From: Pseudomonas chlororaphis
GTDB lineage: Bacteria; Pseudomonadota; Gammaproteobacteria; Pseudomonadales; Pseudomonadaceae
Assembly: GCA_001023535.1 (NCBI GenBank)
Contig: CP011020.1
Coordinates: 4,896,501-4,960,500, forward strand
Length of the DNA stretch: 64,000 nt
Reading direction: 5' to 3'
Below are positions 53,758 through 63,860 of this stretch, piece after piece; position 1 is the stretch's first letter, and the number at the start of each line of letters is the position of its first letter. Below the pieces are notes generated by a model. The model was not told where the DNA came from and did not search any database. It saw only the letters and a list, made by a program, of their open reading frames with translations. The translations under genes were made by a program, and so were the position numbers.

Positions 53758-55059
53758 ATGATCACCACCCTGACGCTCGACGCGGTCTCGACCGTGCGCT
53801 CCACTGCCTACCGCAAGACGGCCTGGCGCCTGATGCCGTTCCTGATGCTGTGCTATCTGTGCGCCTACCTGGACCGGGTCAATGTGGGGTTCGCCAAACT
53901 CCAGATGATGAATGACCTGGCCCTCAGTGAAACCGTGTATGGCCTGGGCGCCGGCATGTTCTTCCTGGGCTATTTTCTCTGCGAAGTGCCCAGCAACCTG
54001 ATTCTCCACAAGGTCGGCGCCCGCCGCTGGATCGCCCGGATCATGATCTCCTGGGGGATCATCTCCGCCCTCTTCGCCTTCGTCGAGACCGCCTGGCAGT
54101 TCTATGCCTTGCGCTTTCTGCTGGGGGTGGCCGAAGCAGGCCTGGCGCCGGGTCTGTTGCTGTACCTGACCTATTGGTTTCCGTCCTATCGGCGCGCCAG
54201 GATGACGGTCCTGTGGTTCATCGCCATTCCGCTGTCAGGCATGATCGGCGGCCCGCTGTCCGGCTGGATCATGAACCAGTTCGCCGGTTTCCATGGCTGG
54301 AGCGGCTGGCAATGGATGTTTGTCATCGAAGCCATTCCGACCGTCGTCGTCGGCTTGCTGGTGCTGTCCTACCTGAAAGATGGGGTGCATCAGGCCACCT
54401 GGCTGACCGATGATGAAAAAGCGCTGGTCACTCAGGAGCTCGCCGAGGACAACCGCTGCAAGGTCACCCATGCCTCGCCACGGGAATTCATCCGCGATCG
54501 GCGCCTGTGGTTGCTCGCCGGGATCTACTTCTGCGTCGTCATGGGGCAGTACGCGATCACCTTCTGGCTACCGACGCTGGTCCGCAACGCCGGGGTCTCC
54601 GATCCCTTGCACATCGGCCTGCTGACCAGCCTGCCCTACCTGTGCGCAATCGTCGCCATGCTGCTGATGGGCCGCAGCGGCGACAAGCACCGCGAGCGTC
54701 GCTGGCACCTGGTGGCCCCCATGATCGCCGGCGCCATAGGCCTGGCGCTGGCCGCCCTGCTCGGCACCAACCTAGTGCTCTCGATCCTGAGCCTGTGCCT
54801 CGCGGCAGCCGGCGTGCTATCGGCCTCGTCACTGTTCTGGATGCTGCCGACCACGCTGCTCGGCGGGGTGTCCGCCGCGGCCGGCATCGCCGGCATCAAC
54901 AGCTTCGCCAACCTGGCGGGTTTCTGCTCGCCGTACCTGATCGGCTGGATCACCACCACAACGGGCTCCAGCGCCATCGGCATGTACCTGATCACCGGGG
55001 TGTTGTGCCTCGGCGCCTGCCTGGTCCTGCGCATCCCCGCCGCCTCGGTCAATCGTTAA
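53758..55059 (+). CDS. MFS transporter, anion:cation symporter family
   Basis: 433 aa, twelve TM segments. Typical ACS start (KTAWRLMPFLMLCYLCAYLD, then RVNVGFAKLQM) and FLLGVAEAGLAPGLLLYLTY. These take up organic acids or sugar acids with protons. It probably imports the substrate of the operon. Confidence 0.92.
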   Translation: MITTLTLDAVSTVRSTAYRKTAWRLMPFLMLCYLCAYLDRVNVGFAKLQMMNDLALSETVYGLGAGMFFLGYFLCEVPSNLILHKVGARRWIARIMISWGIISALFAFVETAWQFYALRFLLGVAEAGLAPGLLLYLTYWFPSYRRARMTVLWFIAIPLSGMIGGPLSGWIMNQFAGFHGWSGWQWMFVIEAIPTVVVGLLVLSYLKDGVHQATWLTDDEKALVTQELAEDNRCKVTHASPREFIRDRRLWLLAGIYFCVVMGQYAITFWLPTLVRNAGVSDPLHIGLLTSLPYLCAIVAMLLMGRSGDKHRERRWHLVAPMIAGAIGLALAALLGTNLVLSILSLCLAAAGVLSASSLFWMLPTTLLGGVSAAAGIAGINSFANLAGFCSPYLIGWITTTTGSSAIGMYLITGVLCLGACLVLRIPAASVNR

Positions 55060-55077
55060 GTTATCGGAGTCGTCATC

Positions 55078-55926
55078 ATGACTGTAACCGCACCGTCCAC
55101 ATCGTTATCGGCCCTGGCTGATCGCGCCCACAACATCCGCCGTCATGCGCTGCGCATGGGCCAGGTCCAAGGCCAGGGCTATGTCGGCCAGGCGCTGGGG
55201 GCGGCCGACCTGCTGGCCGTGTCCTACTTCCATGCCCTGCGTTACCAGCCGCAGAACCCTGAATGGGAGCAGCGCGACCGTTTCTACCTGTCGATCGGGC
55301 ACTACGCGATTGCGTTGTACGCGGCCCTGATCGAGGCTGGCGTGATCCCCCTCGACGAGCTGGAAACCTACGGCTCGGACGACAGCCGCCTGCCGATGTC
55401 GGGCATGGCGGCGTACACCCCGGGCATGGAAATCACCGGCGGCTCCCTCGGCCATGGCCTGGGCATCGCCGTGGGCGCCTGTCTTGGGCTCAAGCGCAAG
55501 GTATCCGACGCGTTCGTCTACAACTTGCTGTCCGACGGCGAACTCAATGAAGGCTCGACCTGGGAAGCCGCGATGTCGGCCTCGCACTGGAAGCTCGACA
55601 ACCTGATCGCGATCATCGATGTCAACAACCAGCAGGCTGACGGTCATTCCAGCGAAGTGCTGGCGTTCGAACCGATCGTCGACCGCTGGCAGGCATTTGG
55701 CTGGTTCACCCAACGGGTGGATGGCAACGACATCGCCGCGCTGGTCACTGCTTTCGACGCCGCCCGCCGACATCCAGGGGCCCAACCCCGGGTGATCATC
55801 TGTGACACCAAGATGGGCAAGGGCGTGGACTTCCTCGAAACACGTGAAAAGACCCACTTCATCCGTGTCGACGAAAACGAATGGGATCTGGCATTGAACA
55901 ATCTGAAGGTCGGGAGAACCGTATGA
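55078..55926 (+). CDS. Transketolase, N-terminal subunit
   Basis: 282 aa, TPP-binding subunit of a split transketolase. GxH-type start (RRHALRMGQVQGQGYVGQAL), the TPP motif GDGELNEGSTWEAAM and NNQQADG. The C-terminal subunit gene follows with an ATGA overlap. Split transketolases also serve in apulose and sulfosugar catabolism; here the sugar is unknown. Confidence 0.92.
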   Translation: MTVTAPSTSLSALADRAHNIRRHALRMGQVQGQGYVGQALGAADLLAVSYFHALRYQPQNPEWEQRDRFYLSIGHYAIALYAALIEAGVIPLDELETYGSDDSRLPMSGMAAYTPGMEITGGSLGHGLGIAVGACLGLKRKVSDAFVYNLLSDGELNEGSTWEAAMSASHWKLDNLIAIIDVNNQQADGHSSEVLAFEPIVDRWQAFGWFTQRVDGNDIAALVTAFDAARRHPGAQPRVIICDTKMGKGVDFLETREKTHFIRVDENEWDLALNNLKVGRTV

Positions 55927-56930
55927 GCAGTGTGAACACCCCCGCGAACGGCAAGAAGCGCCTGACGACATCGGCCATGATCGCCTCGATCGCCGCCGAA
56001 GGCCAGGCGACCCGCTCCGCCCCCTTCGGCCATGCCCTGGCCGCACTGGCCGAGCAGCGTTCGGACATCGTCGGGCTGTCGGCCGACCTGTCGAAGTACA
56101 CCGACCTGCACATCTTCGCCAAGGCCCATCCGGAGCGGTTCTACCAGATGGGCATGGCCGAACAGCTGCTGATGAGCGCCGCCGCCGGCATGGCCCGCGA
56201 AGGTTGCGTGCCGTTCGCCACCACCTACGCCGTGTTCGCCTCACGCCGTGCCTATGACTTCATTTGCATGGCCATCGCCGAAGAAAACCTCAACGTCAAG
56301 ATCGTCTGCGGCTTGCCCGGGCTGACCACCGGCTACGGGCCAAGCCACCAGGCCACCGATGACCTGGCGATCTTTCGCGCCATGCCGAACCTGATGGTCA
56401 TCGACCCTTGCGACGCGCTCGAAATCGAACAGGCGGTGCCGGCCATCGCCGCGCACAACGGGCCGGTGTACATGCGCCTGTTGCGCGGAAACGTGCCACT
56501 GGTGCTCGACGAGTACGGCTACACCTTCGAGATCGGCAAGGCCAAGACCCTGCGCACCGGCAAGGACGTGCTGATCATTTCCACCGGCCTGATGACCATG
56601 CGCTCGCTGGAAGCGGCGCAGAAGCTCCAGGCCGACGGTGTCGACGTCGCCGTGCTTCACGTCCCGACCATCAAGCCGCTGGACGAGCAGACCCTGCTCG
56701 CCGAGGCTCGTAAGCCGGGGCGCCTGGTGGTCACGGCCGAGAACCACTCGGTGATCGGCGGCCTGGGCGAGGCGGTGGCGACCGTGCTGCTGCGCAACGG
56801 TGTCACGCCAACGTTCAGACAGATCGCGCTGCCCGATGCGTTCCTTGATGCCGGCGCACTTCCAACACTCCACGACCGCTACGGCATCTCGACCCAGGCA
56901 GTCTGCGCGCAGATCAAAAGCTGGCTGTAG
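55923..56930 (+). CDS. Transketolase, C-terminal subunit
   Basis: 335 aa from the ATG at 55923. Pyr domain and C-terminal domain: ADLSKYTDLHIFAKAHPERF and MGMAEQLLMSAAAGMAREGC with the TPP-activating Glu, then GYGPSHQATDDLA. Forms the active enzyme with the preceding product. Confidence 0.92.
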   Translation: MSSVNTPANGKKRLTTSAMIASIAAEGQATRSAPFGHALAALAEQRSDIVGLSADLSKYTDLHIFAKAHPERFYQMGMAEQLLMSAAAGMAREGCVPFATTYAVFASRRAYDFICMAIAEENLNVKIVCGLPGLTTGYGPSHQATDDLAIFRAMPNLMVIDPCDALEIEQAVPAIAAHNGPVYMRLLRGNVPLVLDEYGYTFEIGKAKTLRTGKDVLIISTGLMTMRSLEAAQKLQADGVDVAVLHVPTIKPLDEQTLLAEARKPGRLVVTAENHSVIGGLGEAVATVLLRNGVTPTFRQIALPDAFLDAGALPTLHDRYGISTQAVCAQIKSWL

Positions 56931-56978
56931 ATACTCAAATCGCAGGGGCTACGGCCCCTGCTCCGCCAGGAGACACGA

Positions 56979-57920
56979 ATGGATGCGGCAGCATTGCTTG
57001 ACCCAGCGTATCGAGTGTTTCTCGAAGAAACGCCCAGTGACTGGACGCTCGCCACCCTGCCCGACATCCGGCGCCGGGTTGGCAGCGGTTACAAATCGCC
57101 CCACGATGCCCGCGGTGAAGTCCGGTGGACAATGGACACGCCAGCGACGCCAGGCGTCCGCTTGCGCCTGTACCGGCCCGACGCAGCGCCTGAAGGTCAG
57201 CCGCTGGCAAGCCTTCTTTACTTGCATGGCGGCGGCTTCGTACTGGGCTGCCCCGAGATGGCGGACGATTACCTGGCCGACCTCGCCAACGCACAGCAGG
57301 TAGTGATCGTGGCGGTGGATTATCGGCTCGCGCCGGAGCATCCGTTCCCGGCCGCTCTGCAGGACGGACACACAGCCCTCGACTGGATGGCTCGCAACAG
57401 TGAAACCCTGGGCCTGGACATCAATAGAGTGCTCATCATGGGCCACAGTGCCGGCGGCGGCCTGGCCGCTGCCCTGGCCATCTCCGCGCGGGACAGCGGC
57501 CTGATCGCCATTGCCGGCCTGGTGCTCGTCTACCCGATGCTCGACCACCGAACAGGCTCACCCTGCGCCCCTGTCGCCAACCCCACCACCAGGCAATTGA
57601 GCTGGCGGCCGGAGGCCAACCAGTTCTGCTGGCAATGCCTGCGCGGCGCCTATGCCCTGGACGATGAACGCGTGCCGCTGTTCTCTCCCGCCCTGGCGCA
57701 GGACCTGACGGGGTTGCCACCGACGTTCATCTGCGTCGGCGCGCTGGACCTGTTCCTGGAGGAAGACGTAGCGTTCGCGCTGAAGCTGTCGCGCGACGGC
57801 GTAGCCGTGGAACTCCATGTGTACCCCGGCGTGCCGCATATGTTCGATCAACACCCCGGTGCGCTCAGCGAGCGGTGCCACAGGGATGTTGCGTGGGCAA
57901 TCGAGAAGTTCTGCCGCTGA
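56979..57920 (+). CDS. Alpha/beta hydrolase, HSL-type esterase
   Basis: 313 aa, cytoplasmic. Oxyanion HGGGF at about 75, nucleophile elbow GHSAGG, Asp in VGALDLFLEED and His in PGVPHMFDQH. Last gene of the operon; it may open an ester or lactone of the imported substrate. Confidence 0.92.
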   Translation: MDAAALLDPAYRVFLEETPSDWTLATLPDIRRRVGSGYKSPHDARGEVRWTMDTPATPGVRLRLYRPDAAPEGQPLASLLYLHGGGFVLGCPEMADDYLADLANAQQVVIVAVDYRLAPEHPFPAALQDGHTALDWMARNSETLGLDINRVLIMGHSAGGGLAAALAISARDSGLIAIAGLVLVYPMLDHRTGSPCAPVANPTTRQLSWRPEANQFCWQCLRGAYALDDERVPLFSPALAQDLTGLPPTFICVGALDLFLEEDVAFALKLSRDGVAVELHVYPGVPHMFDQHPGALSERCHRDVAWAIEKFCR

Positions 57921-57991
57921 CGGCGCCAAGGAACGTTACGGTGAATCCGGCAGTCGGAGCAATCAGGCCCCTTCTCAAGGAAAATCACCCC

Positions 57992-59758
57992 ATGCCCCTG
58001 CGTTCCGCCGCCCTCGCGGCCTTGTTTGTCCTGGCGAGCCACTGCGCGAGCGCGGCACAGGAGCCGCTGCGCCTGGAGGGCCTCAAGCGCTGCGGCGACC
58101 TGCTGGACGATCAGCGCCAGGATTGGTGCCTGACCGTGCGAGGGCTGGGCGAAGCCGTTCCGACACTGCATCTGGGGGCAAAGGCACTCCCTACGGACGT
58201 GGTCCGGCGTGAGGGCAACGCCCTGCGGTTAAGCTTGGCCAGCCGCGGATACCAGAGCGGCCCGCTGTGGCTGGAAGACGGTTCGCGCCACAGCAACGCC
58301 GCCTGGCTGAGCCTGCGCGACAGCCATGTGCTGGCCGCCGGACCGGGTGAAGTGGCGAAGAATATGGATGGCTTGACCACCTACGTCGACCTGGTCAGCG
58401 TGCTGATCGAAGAAGATCACGATGGCCGCCAGGAAGCCGAGCGCCTGGCCCGCAAGTACGGGGCGACGGTGGTCGGGCGCATCGCCCCACTGAACCTGTA
58501 CCAGCTTCGCCTGCCGGCCAAGGACCTGGTCCAGCGTGATGCCCTGGTGCTGCGCTTGGGCAGCGAGACCAGTGTCGATGCGGTGGTCGTCGAGGAGTCC
58601 GCCGCCGAAGAGGCCGAGCAGGCACCGGCTCGCCCCGAGGAACCCGGCAAGCCCTCGCCGGACTCCGATGAATGGGCCGCCAATCGCTTCCTCGACGCGG
58701 TGAATTACTATCAGCGCCGCATCCCCGGGCGCCAGGCGCCGATCCCGGCGCAACCGGTGCGCATCGGCCTGATCGAGCGCGACGTCGACTTCGACACCGC
58801 CGATTTCGCCGACTACGTCGGGCCGTGCACGCTGCCGCGCACCTGCGTCTACGCGCGTGACGCAGACAAGCCGGACAACCATGGCACCACCGTCGCCGGC
58901 ATCCTCGCGGCGCGCTGGAACGACGGCGGCAACAGCGGTTTCCTGCGCGGCCTGGACAAGGCCAGTGGGGGCTTCGAGGTCATCGTCGAGCGCAACTCCG
59001 ATGCCGGGATCACCGCCAACATCGCCGCCTCGGTCAACCTGGTGGAAGACGGCGTGCGCGTGCTCAACTGGAGCTGGGGCATCCACCGCGTCGGCGCCAA
59101 GGACGTCAAGGGCGATGACGTGGATTCCCTGCTGCGCTCGGGCATTGCCATGGGCGGCTACGAGGAACTGTTGGAAGAGTTCTTCCTGTGGCTGCGCAAG
59201 GAACACCCCGACGTGGTGGTGGTGAACTCCGCCGGCAACGGCTCGTCGTTCTCGGGCACCGATGAATATCGCCTGCCCTCCTCCTTCATCACCGAACAAC
59301 TGCTGGTGGTCGGCGGGCATCAACGCAGCGAGCGCGAGGACGTGGCCGTGGACGACCCCGGCTACGCGGTCAAGCGCAGCTCTTCGAACATCGACATGCG
59401 CGTCGACATCACCGCGGCCGCCTGCGCCCACGCCTCGACCGCCCGCGCTGGCGAGGAAGGCGCCGTGCATTGCGGCACCTCCTACGCCACGCCGATGGTC
59501 GCCAGCCTGCTGGCGGCGATGCTGTCCATCAATCCGCAGTTGCAGCCCGAGCAATTGCGCATGCTGCTGCGCCGCAGCGCCATGACCATCGGTGACAATC
59601 ACGACTTCGAAAGGATGGACGCGGAAGACCTCACCGCCCCCATCCTGCCATCGGAGCGCCGCTACCAGCTCAACGACCGGGACGTCGGCCGTTCAGCGCG
59701 GCTGGACATGCAGAAGGCGCTGGACCTGGCGGTGCAAAGCCGCGAGCGGGTGCGCTGA
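57992..59758 (+). CDS. Exported S8 (subtilisin-like) serine peptidase with Glu at the catalytic Asp position
   Basis: 588 aa from the ATG at 57992, with a signal peptide (AALAALFVLASHCASA, residues 6-21). A pro-region to about 245, then the peptidase domain. The catalytic His is in DNHGTTVAG (H297) and the Ser in HCGTSYATPMVA (S497), with the oxyanion Asn in VNSAGNGSSF. By eye the Asp box (usual IDTG) reads IERDVDF, so E262 is in the Asp position; D264 or D266 could substitute. No autotransporter or T1SS tail. Whether it is active is open. Confidence 0.85.
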   Translation: MPLRSAALAALFVLASHCASAAQEPLRLEGLKRCGDLLDDQRQDWCLTVRGLGEAVPTLHLGAKALPTDVVRREGNALRLSLASRGYQSGPLWLEDGSRHSNAAWLSLRDSHVLAAGPGEVAKNMDGLTTYVDLVSVLIEEDHDGRQEAERLARKYGATVVGRIAPLNLYQLRLPAKDLVQRDALVLRLGSETSVDAVVVEESAAEEAEQAPARPEEPGKPSPDSDEWAANRFLDAVNYYQRRIPGRQAPIPAQPVRIGLIERDVDFDTADFADYVGPCTLPRTCVYARDADKPDNHGTTVAGILAARWNDGGNSGFLRGLDKASGGFEVIVERNSDAGITANIAASVNLVEDGVRVLNWSWGIHRVGAKDVKGDDVDSLLRSGIAMGGYEELLEEFFLWLRKEHPDVVVVNSAGNGSSFSGTDEYRLPSSFITEQLLVVGGHQRSEREDVAVDDPGYAVKRSSSNIDMRVDITAAACAHASTARAGEEGAVHCGTSYATPMVASLLAAMLSINPQLQPEQLRMLLRRSAMTIGDNHDFERMDAEDLTAPILPSERRYQLNDRDVGRSARLDMQKALDLAVQSRERVR

Positions 59759-59769
59759 AGCGGCCGTCA

Positions 59770-61380
59770 TCACCAGACCGCAATATGCGAATCCGCCCGA
59801 GGCTCGGTCCCGCCACACAACACGCCACTGACCGGGTCGCGAAGGATGATCTGGCCGCGCCCATAGTGGGTCAGGTCGCTGCTGACCTGCACCTGATGAC
59901 CCCGCCGGGCCAGGGCGTTGACCAGATCCGCTGACGCGCCGTGCTCGATGCCCACGTTCATCCCGCCCAGCCATTGCCAGCGTGGCGCGTCCAGGGCCGC
60001 CTGCGGGTTCAAGCCGAAATCCACCAGGTTCATGACCATCTGCACATGCCCCTGGGGTTGCATGTAGCCGCCCATGACGCCAAAGGGGCCAAGGGCCTGG
60101 CCATTGTGGGTGAGGAAGCCGGGGATGATGGTATGGAAGGTTTTCTTGCCTGGGACCAGGCAGTTGGCATGCGCCGGATCGAGGCTGAATTCCTGCCCGC
60201 GATTCTGCAGGGCAATGCCACTGTCGGGCAGCACCACCCCGGAGCCGAAGCCGTGGTAGTTGCTCTGGATGAACGAGACCATGTTGCCTTCGGCATCGGC
60301 GGTTGCCAGGTACACCGTGCCGCTGGCGTGGGGATCGCCCGGCGCGGGTGGCTGCGCCTGTTCGCCGATCTGCGCGCGGCGTCGGGCGCTGTAGTCATCG
60401 CTGAGCAAGTCTGCCACGGCCACGCGCATGTGCGCAGGGTCAGTGATGTAGTGCAAACCATCGCTGTAGGCCAACTTCATCGCTTCGAGCTGGCGGTGCC
60501 AGGTCTGTTGGCTGTCACGGTGATCGAAACGGAACCCTTCGAGCAACTTCAGCGCCATCAAGGCCACCAGGCCCTGCCCGCTCGGTGGGATTTCCCAGAC
60601 ATCGACGCCTCGATAATTGACGTGGATCGGCTCGACCCACTGGGCGCGATAGTCCTTGAGGTCCGCGCTGCGCAAGTAGCCACCGCTGGCACGGGAATGG
60701 GCATCCAGGCGCTCGGCCAGGGCACCGCGATAGAGGCTTTCGCAGCGGGTGGCGGCGAGTTCTTCAAGGGTCCGGGCCTGGGCCGGGTTGCAGAACACCT
60801 CCCCGGCCCGCGGCGCGCGGCCGTCGATCAGGAACGTTTCGAACCATGCCTGCAGCACCGGGTCGCGATGGGGCGTGAACTCGTCCAGAGCCGCCTGCCA
60901 TTGATGGGCAACCACCGGCGACAGCGCAAAGCCGCCTCGCGCCAAGCTGATCGCCGGTTGTAGCAACTCGGCAAAAGGCAATTTGCCGAAACGCTGCGAC
61001 AGCTCGGCCCAGGCCGATGGGCATCCCGGCACGGTCACGGGCGTCCAGCCATAGAGCGGCATCTGCCCATGGCCGGCGGCCTTGACCGCTTCGATGCTCA
61101 GGGCCGCCGGCGCGTGGCCGTTGCCATTGAGGCCGTGCAGTTGGCCCTGGCTCCAGACCAGGGCGAAGGCGTCGCCGCCGATTCCGCAGCCGGTGGGTTC
61201 GACCACCGTCAGCGCCGCCGCCGTGGCGATGGCGGCATCGATGGCATTGCCGCCTTTTTGCATGATCTCGATACCCGCTTGTGCGGCCAGGGGCTGGGAA
61301 GCCGCCACCATGCCGCGACGGGCAAAGACACTCTGGCGTTGCGAGGGATACGGGTGCTCGTGAGCCGAAAATTTCAACAT
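59770..61380 (-). CDS. Gamma-glutamyltransferase, apparently cytoplasmic
   Basis: 536 aa, Ntn-hydrolase. The autoprocessing Thr nucleophile is T355 in ASGTVYLATAD, and a GFGSGVVLPDSGIALQNRG segment follows. The start MLKFSAHEHPYPSQR has no signal peptide, unlike the periplasmic Ggt of E. coli. It hydrolyses or transfers gamma-glutamyl groups (glutathione, gamma-glutamyl amino acids). Followed on the same strand, upstream, by an ABC importer whose cargo it may process. Confidence 0.9.
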   Translation of the reverse strand: MLKFSAHEHPYPSQRQSVFARRGMVAASQPLAAQAGIEIMQKGGNAIDAAIATAAALTVVEPTGCGIGGDAFALVWSQGQLHGLNGNGHAPAALSIEAVKAAGHGQMPLYGWTPVTVPGCPSAWAELSQRFGKLPFAELLQPAISLARGGFALSPVVAHQWQAALDEFTPHRDPVLQAWFETFLIDGRAPRAGEVFCNPAQARTLEELAATRCESLYRGALAERLDAHSRASGGYLRSADLKDYRAQWVEPIHVNYRGVDVWEIPPSGQGLVALMALKLLEGFRFDHRDSQQTWHRQLEAMKLAYSDGLHYITDPAHMRVAVADLLSDDYSARRRAQIGEQAQPPAPGDPHASGTVYLATADAEGNMVSFIQSNYHGFGSGVVLPDSGIALQNRGQEFSLDPAHANCLVPGKKTFHTIIPGFLTHNGQALGPFGVMGGYMQPQGHVQMVMNLVDFGLNPQAALDAPRWQWLGGMNVGIEHGASADLVNALARRGHQVQVSSDLTHYGRGQIILRDPVSGVLCGGTEPRADSHIAVW

Positions 61381-61408
61381 GACAAAGTCTCTTCACCGAC
61401 GAAATGAA

Positions 61409-62188
61409 TCAAAGCACGCGACTGAGAAAAGCCCGGGTACGCGGATGGCTGGGATGACTGAAGATCTGCTCCGGCGGACCTTGCTCGATGAGCTCGCCCT
61501 GGTCCAGCACCACCACGCGGTCCGCCACTTCGCGGGCGAAGCCCATTTCGTGGGTGACCACCACCATGGTCATGCCGTCCTCCGCCAATTCCTTCATCAC
61601 CTGCAAGACCTCCCCGACGGTTTCCGGATCGAGGGCGCTGGTGGGTTCGTCGAACAGCATCGCCTGGGGCTTCATCGCCAAGGCGCGGGCAATCGCCACG
61701 CGCTGCTGCTGGCCGCCGGAAAGCATCGAGGGGTAATGGTCGGCCTTGTCCGCCAGGCCAACCCGTTCCAGCAGACTGCGGGCCTGCTCCAGAGCAGCGC
61801 CGCGCGGCGTCCCAAGCACCTGGATCGGCGCTTCGATGATGTTTTCCAGGGCCGTCATGTGGGGGAACAGGTTGAAGCGTTGGAACACCATGCCGATGTC
61901 CCGGCGCTGGCGGGCGATGTTGCGCTCCGAATCACGCACCAGGCTGCCATCGGCGCGCTCGCGGTAACCCATGGCCCGGCCGTTGACACGAATGCGCCCG
62001 GCCTGGATGTCCTCCAGCAAGTTGATGCAGCGGATGAACGTGGTCTTGCCGGAGCCGGACGCGCCGATCAGCACCACCACCTCGCCACGGCGCACCTGTA
62101 GGGAAATGCCCTTGAGGATCTGCAAGTCGCCAAAGGACTTGTGCACGTCCAGCGCCTCGATGATCAGTTCTTCGCTCTTGTGCGCCAT
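61409..62188 (-). CDS. Polar amino-acid ABC transporter ATP-binding protein
   Basis: 259 aa from the ATG at 62188 (an ATG at 62194 overlaps the permease stop). Walker [10 protein letters not shown], signature LSGGQQQR, Walker [12 protein letters not shown]: GlnQ/HisP group. Couples ATP to import with the permease and binding protein upstream. Confidence 0.94.
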   Translation of the reverse strand: MAHKSEELIIEALDVHKSFGDLQILKGISLQVRRGEVVVLIGASGSGKTTFIRCINLLEDIQAGRIRVNGRAMGYRERADGSLVRDSERNIARQRRDIGMVFQRFNLFPHMTALENIIEAPIQVLGTPRGAALEQARSLLERVGLADKADHYPSMLSGGQQQRVAIARALAMKPQAMLFDEPTSALDPETVGEVLQVMKELAEDGMTMVVVTHEMGFAREVADRVVVLDQGELIEQGPPEQIFSHPSHPRTRAFLSRVL

Positions 62189-62190
62189 GG

Positions 62191-62967
62191 TCAACGCTCC
62201 CTCAACAGTTTAAGGCTGCTGCGCCCGAACATCCGGGTAGCGGCCGGCGGCGGCGACGATGGTCGGTCCGATTGCCCGAAACGGGCTTCCAGCCAGCGCT
62301 GGAAAAAGCCCCAGAGGGTGGTCAGCAACAGGAAATAGATCGCCACCACCAGGTACAACTCGAACACCCGGAACGTCGCGGACGTAACCATTTGCGTGCT
62401 GAGCAGCAGCTCCTGCACACCGATCACACTGACCAGCGTGGTGTTCTTGAGCATGACGTTGAACTCGTTGCCCAGCGGCGGCACGATGAACCGAAAGGCC
62501 TGGGGCAGGATGATCCGGCGCATCAGCTTGGCGAAGGTCATGCCCAGGGAGCGCCCGGCTTCATACTGGCCCTTGTCGACCGCGCCGATGCCGGCCCGGA
62601 TGATCTCGGCCATGTAGGCGCCTTCGTTGAGACCCAGGGCAATGATCGCCGCCTGGATATTGCCGGGGATCACCAGGCCGAATAGCTCAATGTCCTCGAA
62701 GCGGAACACCCCTCCGGCCGCCAGCGCGGTGTAGAGGAAGACAATCTGCACCAGCAATGGCGTGCCGCGCATCAACCACACGTAAAAGCGCACGGGCATG
62801 TGCAGCAATGGGTTCTTCGACAACCGTAGCAAGGCTGCGGCCAACCCGAGCACACAGCCCAGCAGCATCGCCAGCACGCTGATCACGCAGGTCAGCCACA
62901 GGCCGGTGAGGTAGACCCCACTGGGCTGTAGCAGGTACTGCCAAAACACATCCCAATTGAAATTCAT
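62191..62967 (-). CDS. Polar amino-acid ABC transporter permease
   Basis: 258 aa, five hydrophobic helices and the EAA loop ([20 protein letters not shown], then EAGRSLGM). HisM/GlnP family. Thirteen bp after the binding-protein gene. Confidence 0.94.
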   Translation of the reverse strand: MNFNWDVFWQYLLQPSGVYLTGLWLTCVISVLAMLLGCVLGLAAALLRLSKNPLLHMPVRFYVWLMRGTPLLVQIVFLYTALAAGGVFRFEDIELFGLVIPGNIQAAIIALGLNEGAYMAEIIRAGIGAVDKGQYEAGRSLGMTFAKLMRRIILPQAFRFIVPPLGNEFNVMLKNTTLVSVIGVQELLLSTQMVTSATFRVFELYLVVAIYFLLLTTLWGFFQRWLEARFGQSDRPSSPPPAATRMFGRSSLKLLRER

Positions 62968-62979
62968 CGACGCCTTCCC

Positions 62980-63786
62980 TCAATCGAGCGTATCGCTGGC
63001 GACGTGCCAGTTGCTGAGCAATTGGCGGTAGCTGCCGTCGCTGCGCATGTCGTTGATGATTTGCTGCACCGCAGCGCTGAGTTGCGGATCGTCCTTGCGA
63101 ATGCCGATGCCGGTGAGGATTCGGCTGAAGGCCGGTACGCCTTCCTCGAACAGATCGGGGGCCATGGCGGCGTAGTAGCCGGCGGTTTCCACGGTGGTGC
63201 CGTAAGCATCGACCTGGCTGATGCGCAGTGCCTGGAACGCATCGGTGTCGGTGTTGTAGACCACCAGTTTCATCGGCGGCTTGCCGGCCTTGGCCAGCGT
63301 GTCATTCTCGGCGTCGAGCAGGGTCTTGATGGTGGAACCGTTGAGCACCGCGACCTTGCGGGTGGACAAGTCTGTCAGTGTCTTGATGCCCTTCGGATTG
63401 CCCTTGGGCACCACCACCGCCTGGCTGGAATACATGTAGTTGACGATGTCGATGACTTCCCGGCGCTCGGGCTTGTCGAACAGTTGGTCGACGATCATGT
63501 CGCACTGCTTGGCCAACAGCGCCGGGACCAGACCGGAGAACGGAATGACCCGCCATTGCACCTTCTTGTCCCCCAGGCGCTTGGCGATCTCCAGGCCCAG
63601 GTCGACCGTCAGCCCCTTGGGCTTCTGCGCCTCATCGAAGGCCACCAGCGGCGGCGAGTCCATGCCGGAGCAGTAGACCAGTGTGTCGACCTTGAGCAAA
63701 CGCTCCGGTACGACGGGGGCGGCCTGCGCCCACTGAGTACACAATCCCAAGGTTATTGCAGCGATCAACAAGCGAGGCTTATGCAT
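62980..63786 (-). CDS. Amino-acid ABC transporter substrate-binding protein
   Basis: 268 aa, signal peptide PRLLIAAITLGLCTQWAQA (residues 4-22), family 3 periplasmic binding fold (GLTVDLGLEIAKRLG, DMIVDQLFDKPERREV). Likely ligand is a polar amino acid or gamma-glutamyl compound, from the Ggt neighbour. Confidence 0.93.
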   Translation of the reverse strand: MHKPRLLIAAITLGLCTQWAQAAPVVPERLLKVDTLVYCSGMDSPPLVAFDEAQKPKGLTVDLGLEIAKRLGDKKVQWRVIPFSGLVPALLAKQCDMIVDQLFDKPERREVIDIVNYMYSSQAVVVPKGNPKGIKTLTDLSTRKVAVLNGSTIKTLLDAENDTLAKAGKPPMKLVVYNTDTDAFQALRISQVDAYGTTVETAGYYAAMAPDLFEEGVPAFSRILTGIGIRKDDPQLSAAVQQIINDMRSDGSYRQLLSNWHVASDTLD

Positions 63787-63860
63787 GACCAGACACTCCA
63801 GTTCGGTGGGTAACGGGCAGTACTCAGCGTCAAAACAAGGCAGGCTCGTGCCTGCTCTGG

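Noticed and set aside
58229..59602. A 457-codon minus-strand frame
   Set aside because: It is antisense to the S8 peptidase.
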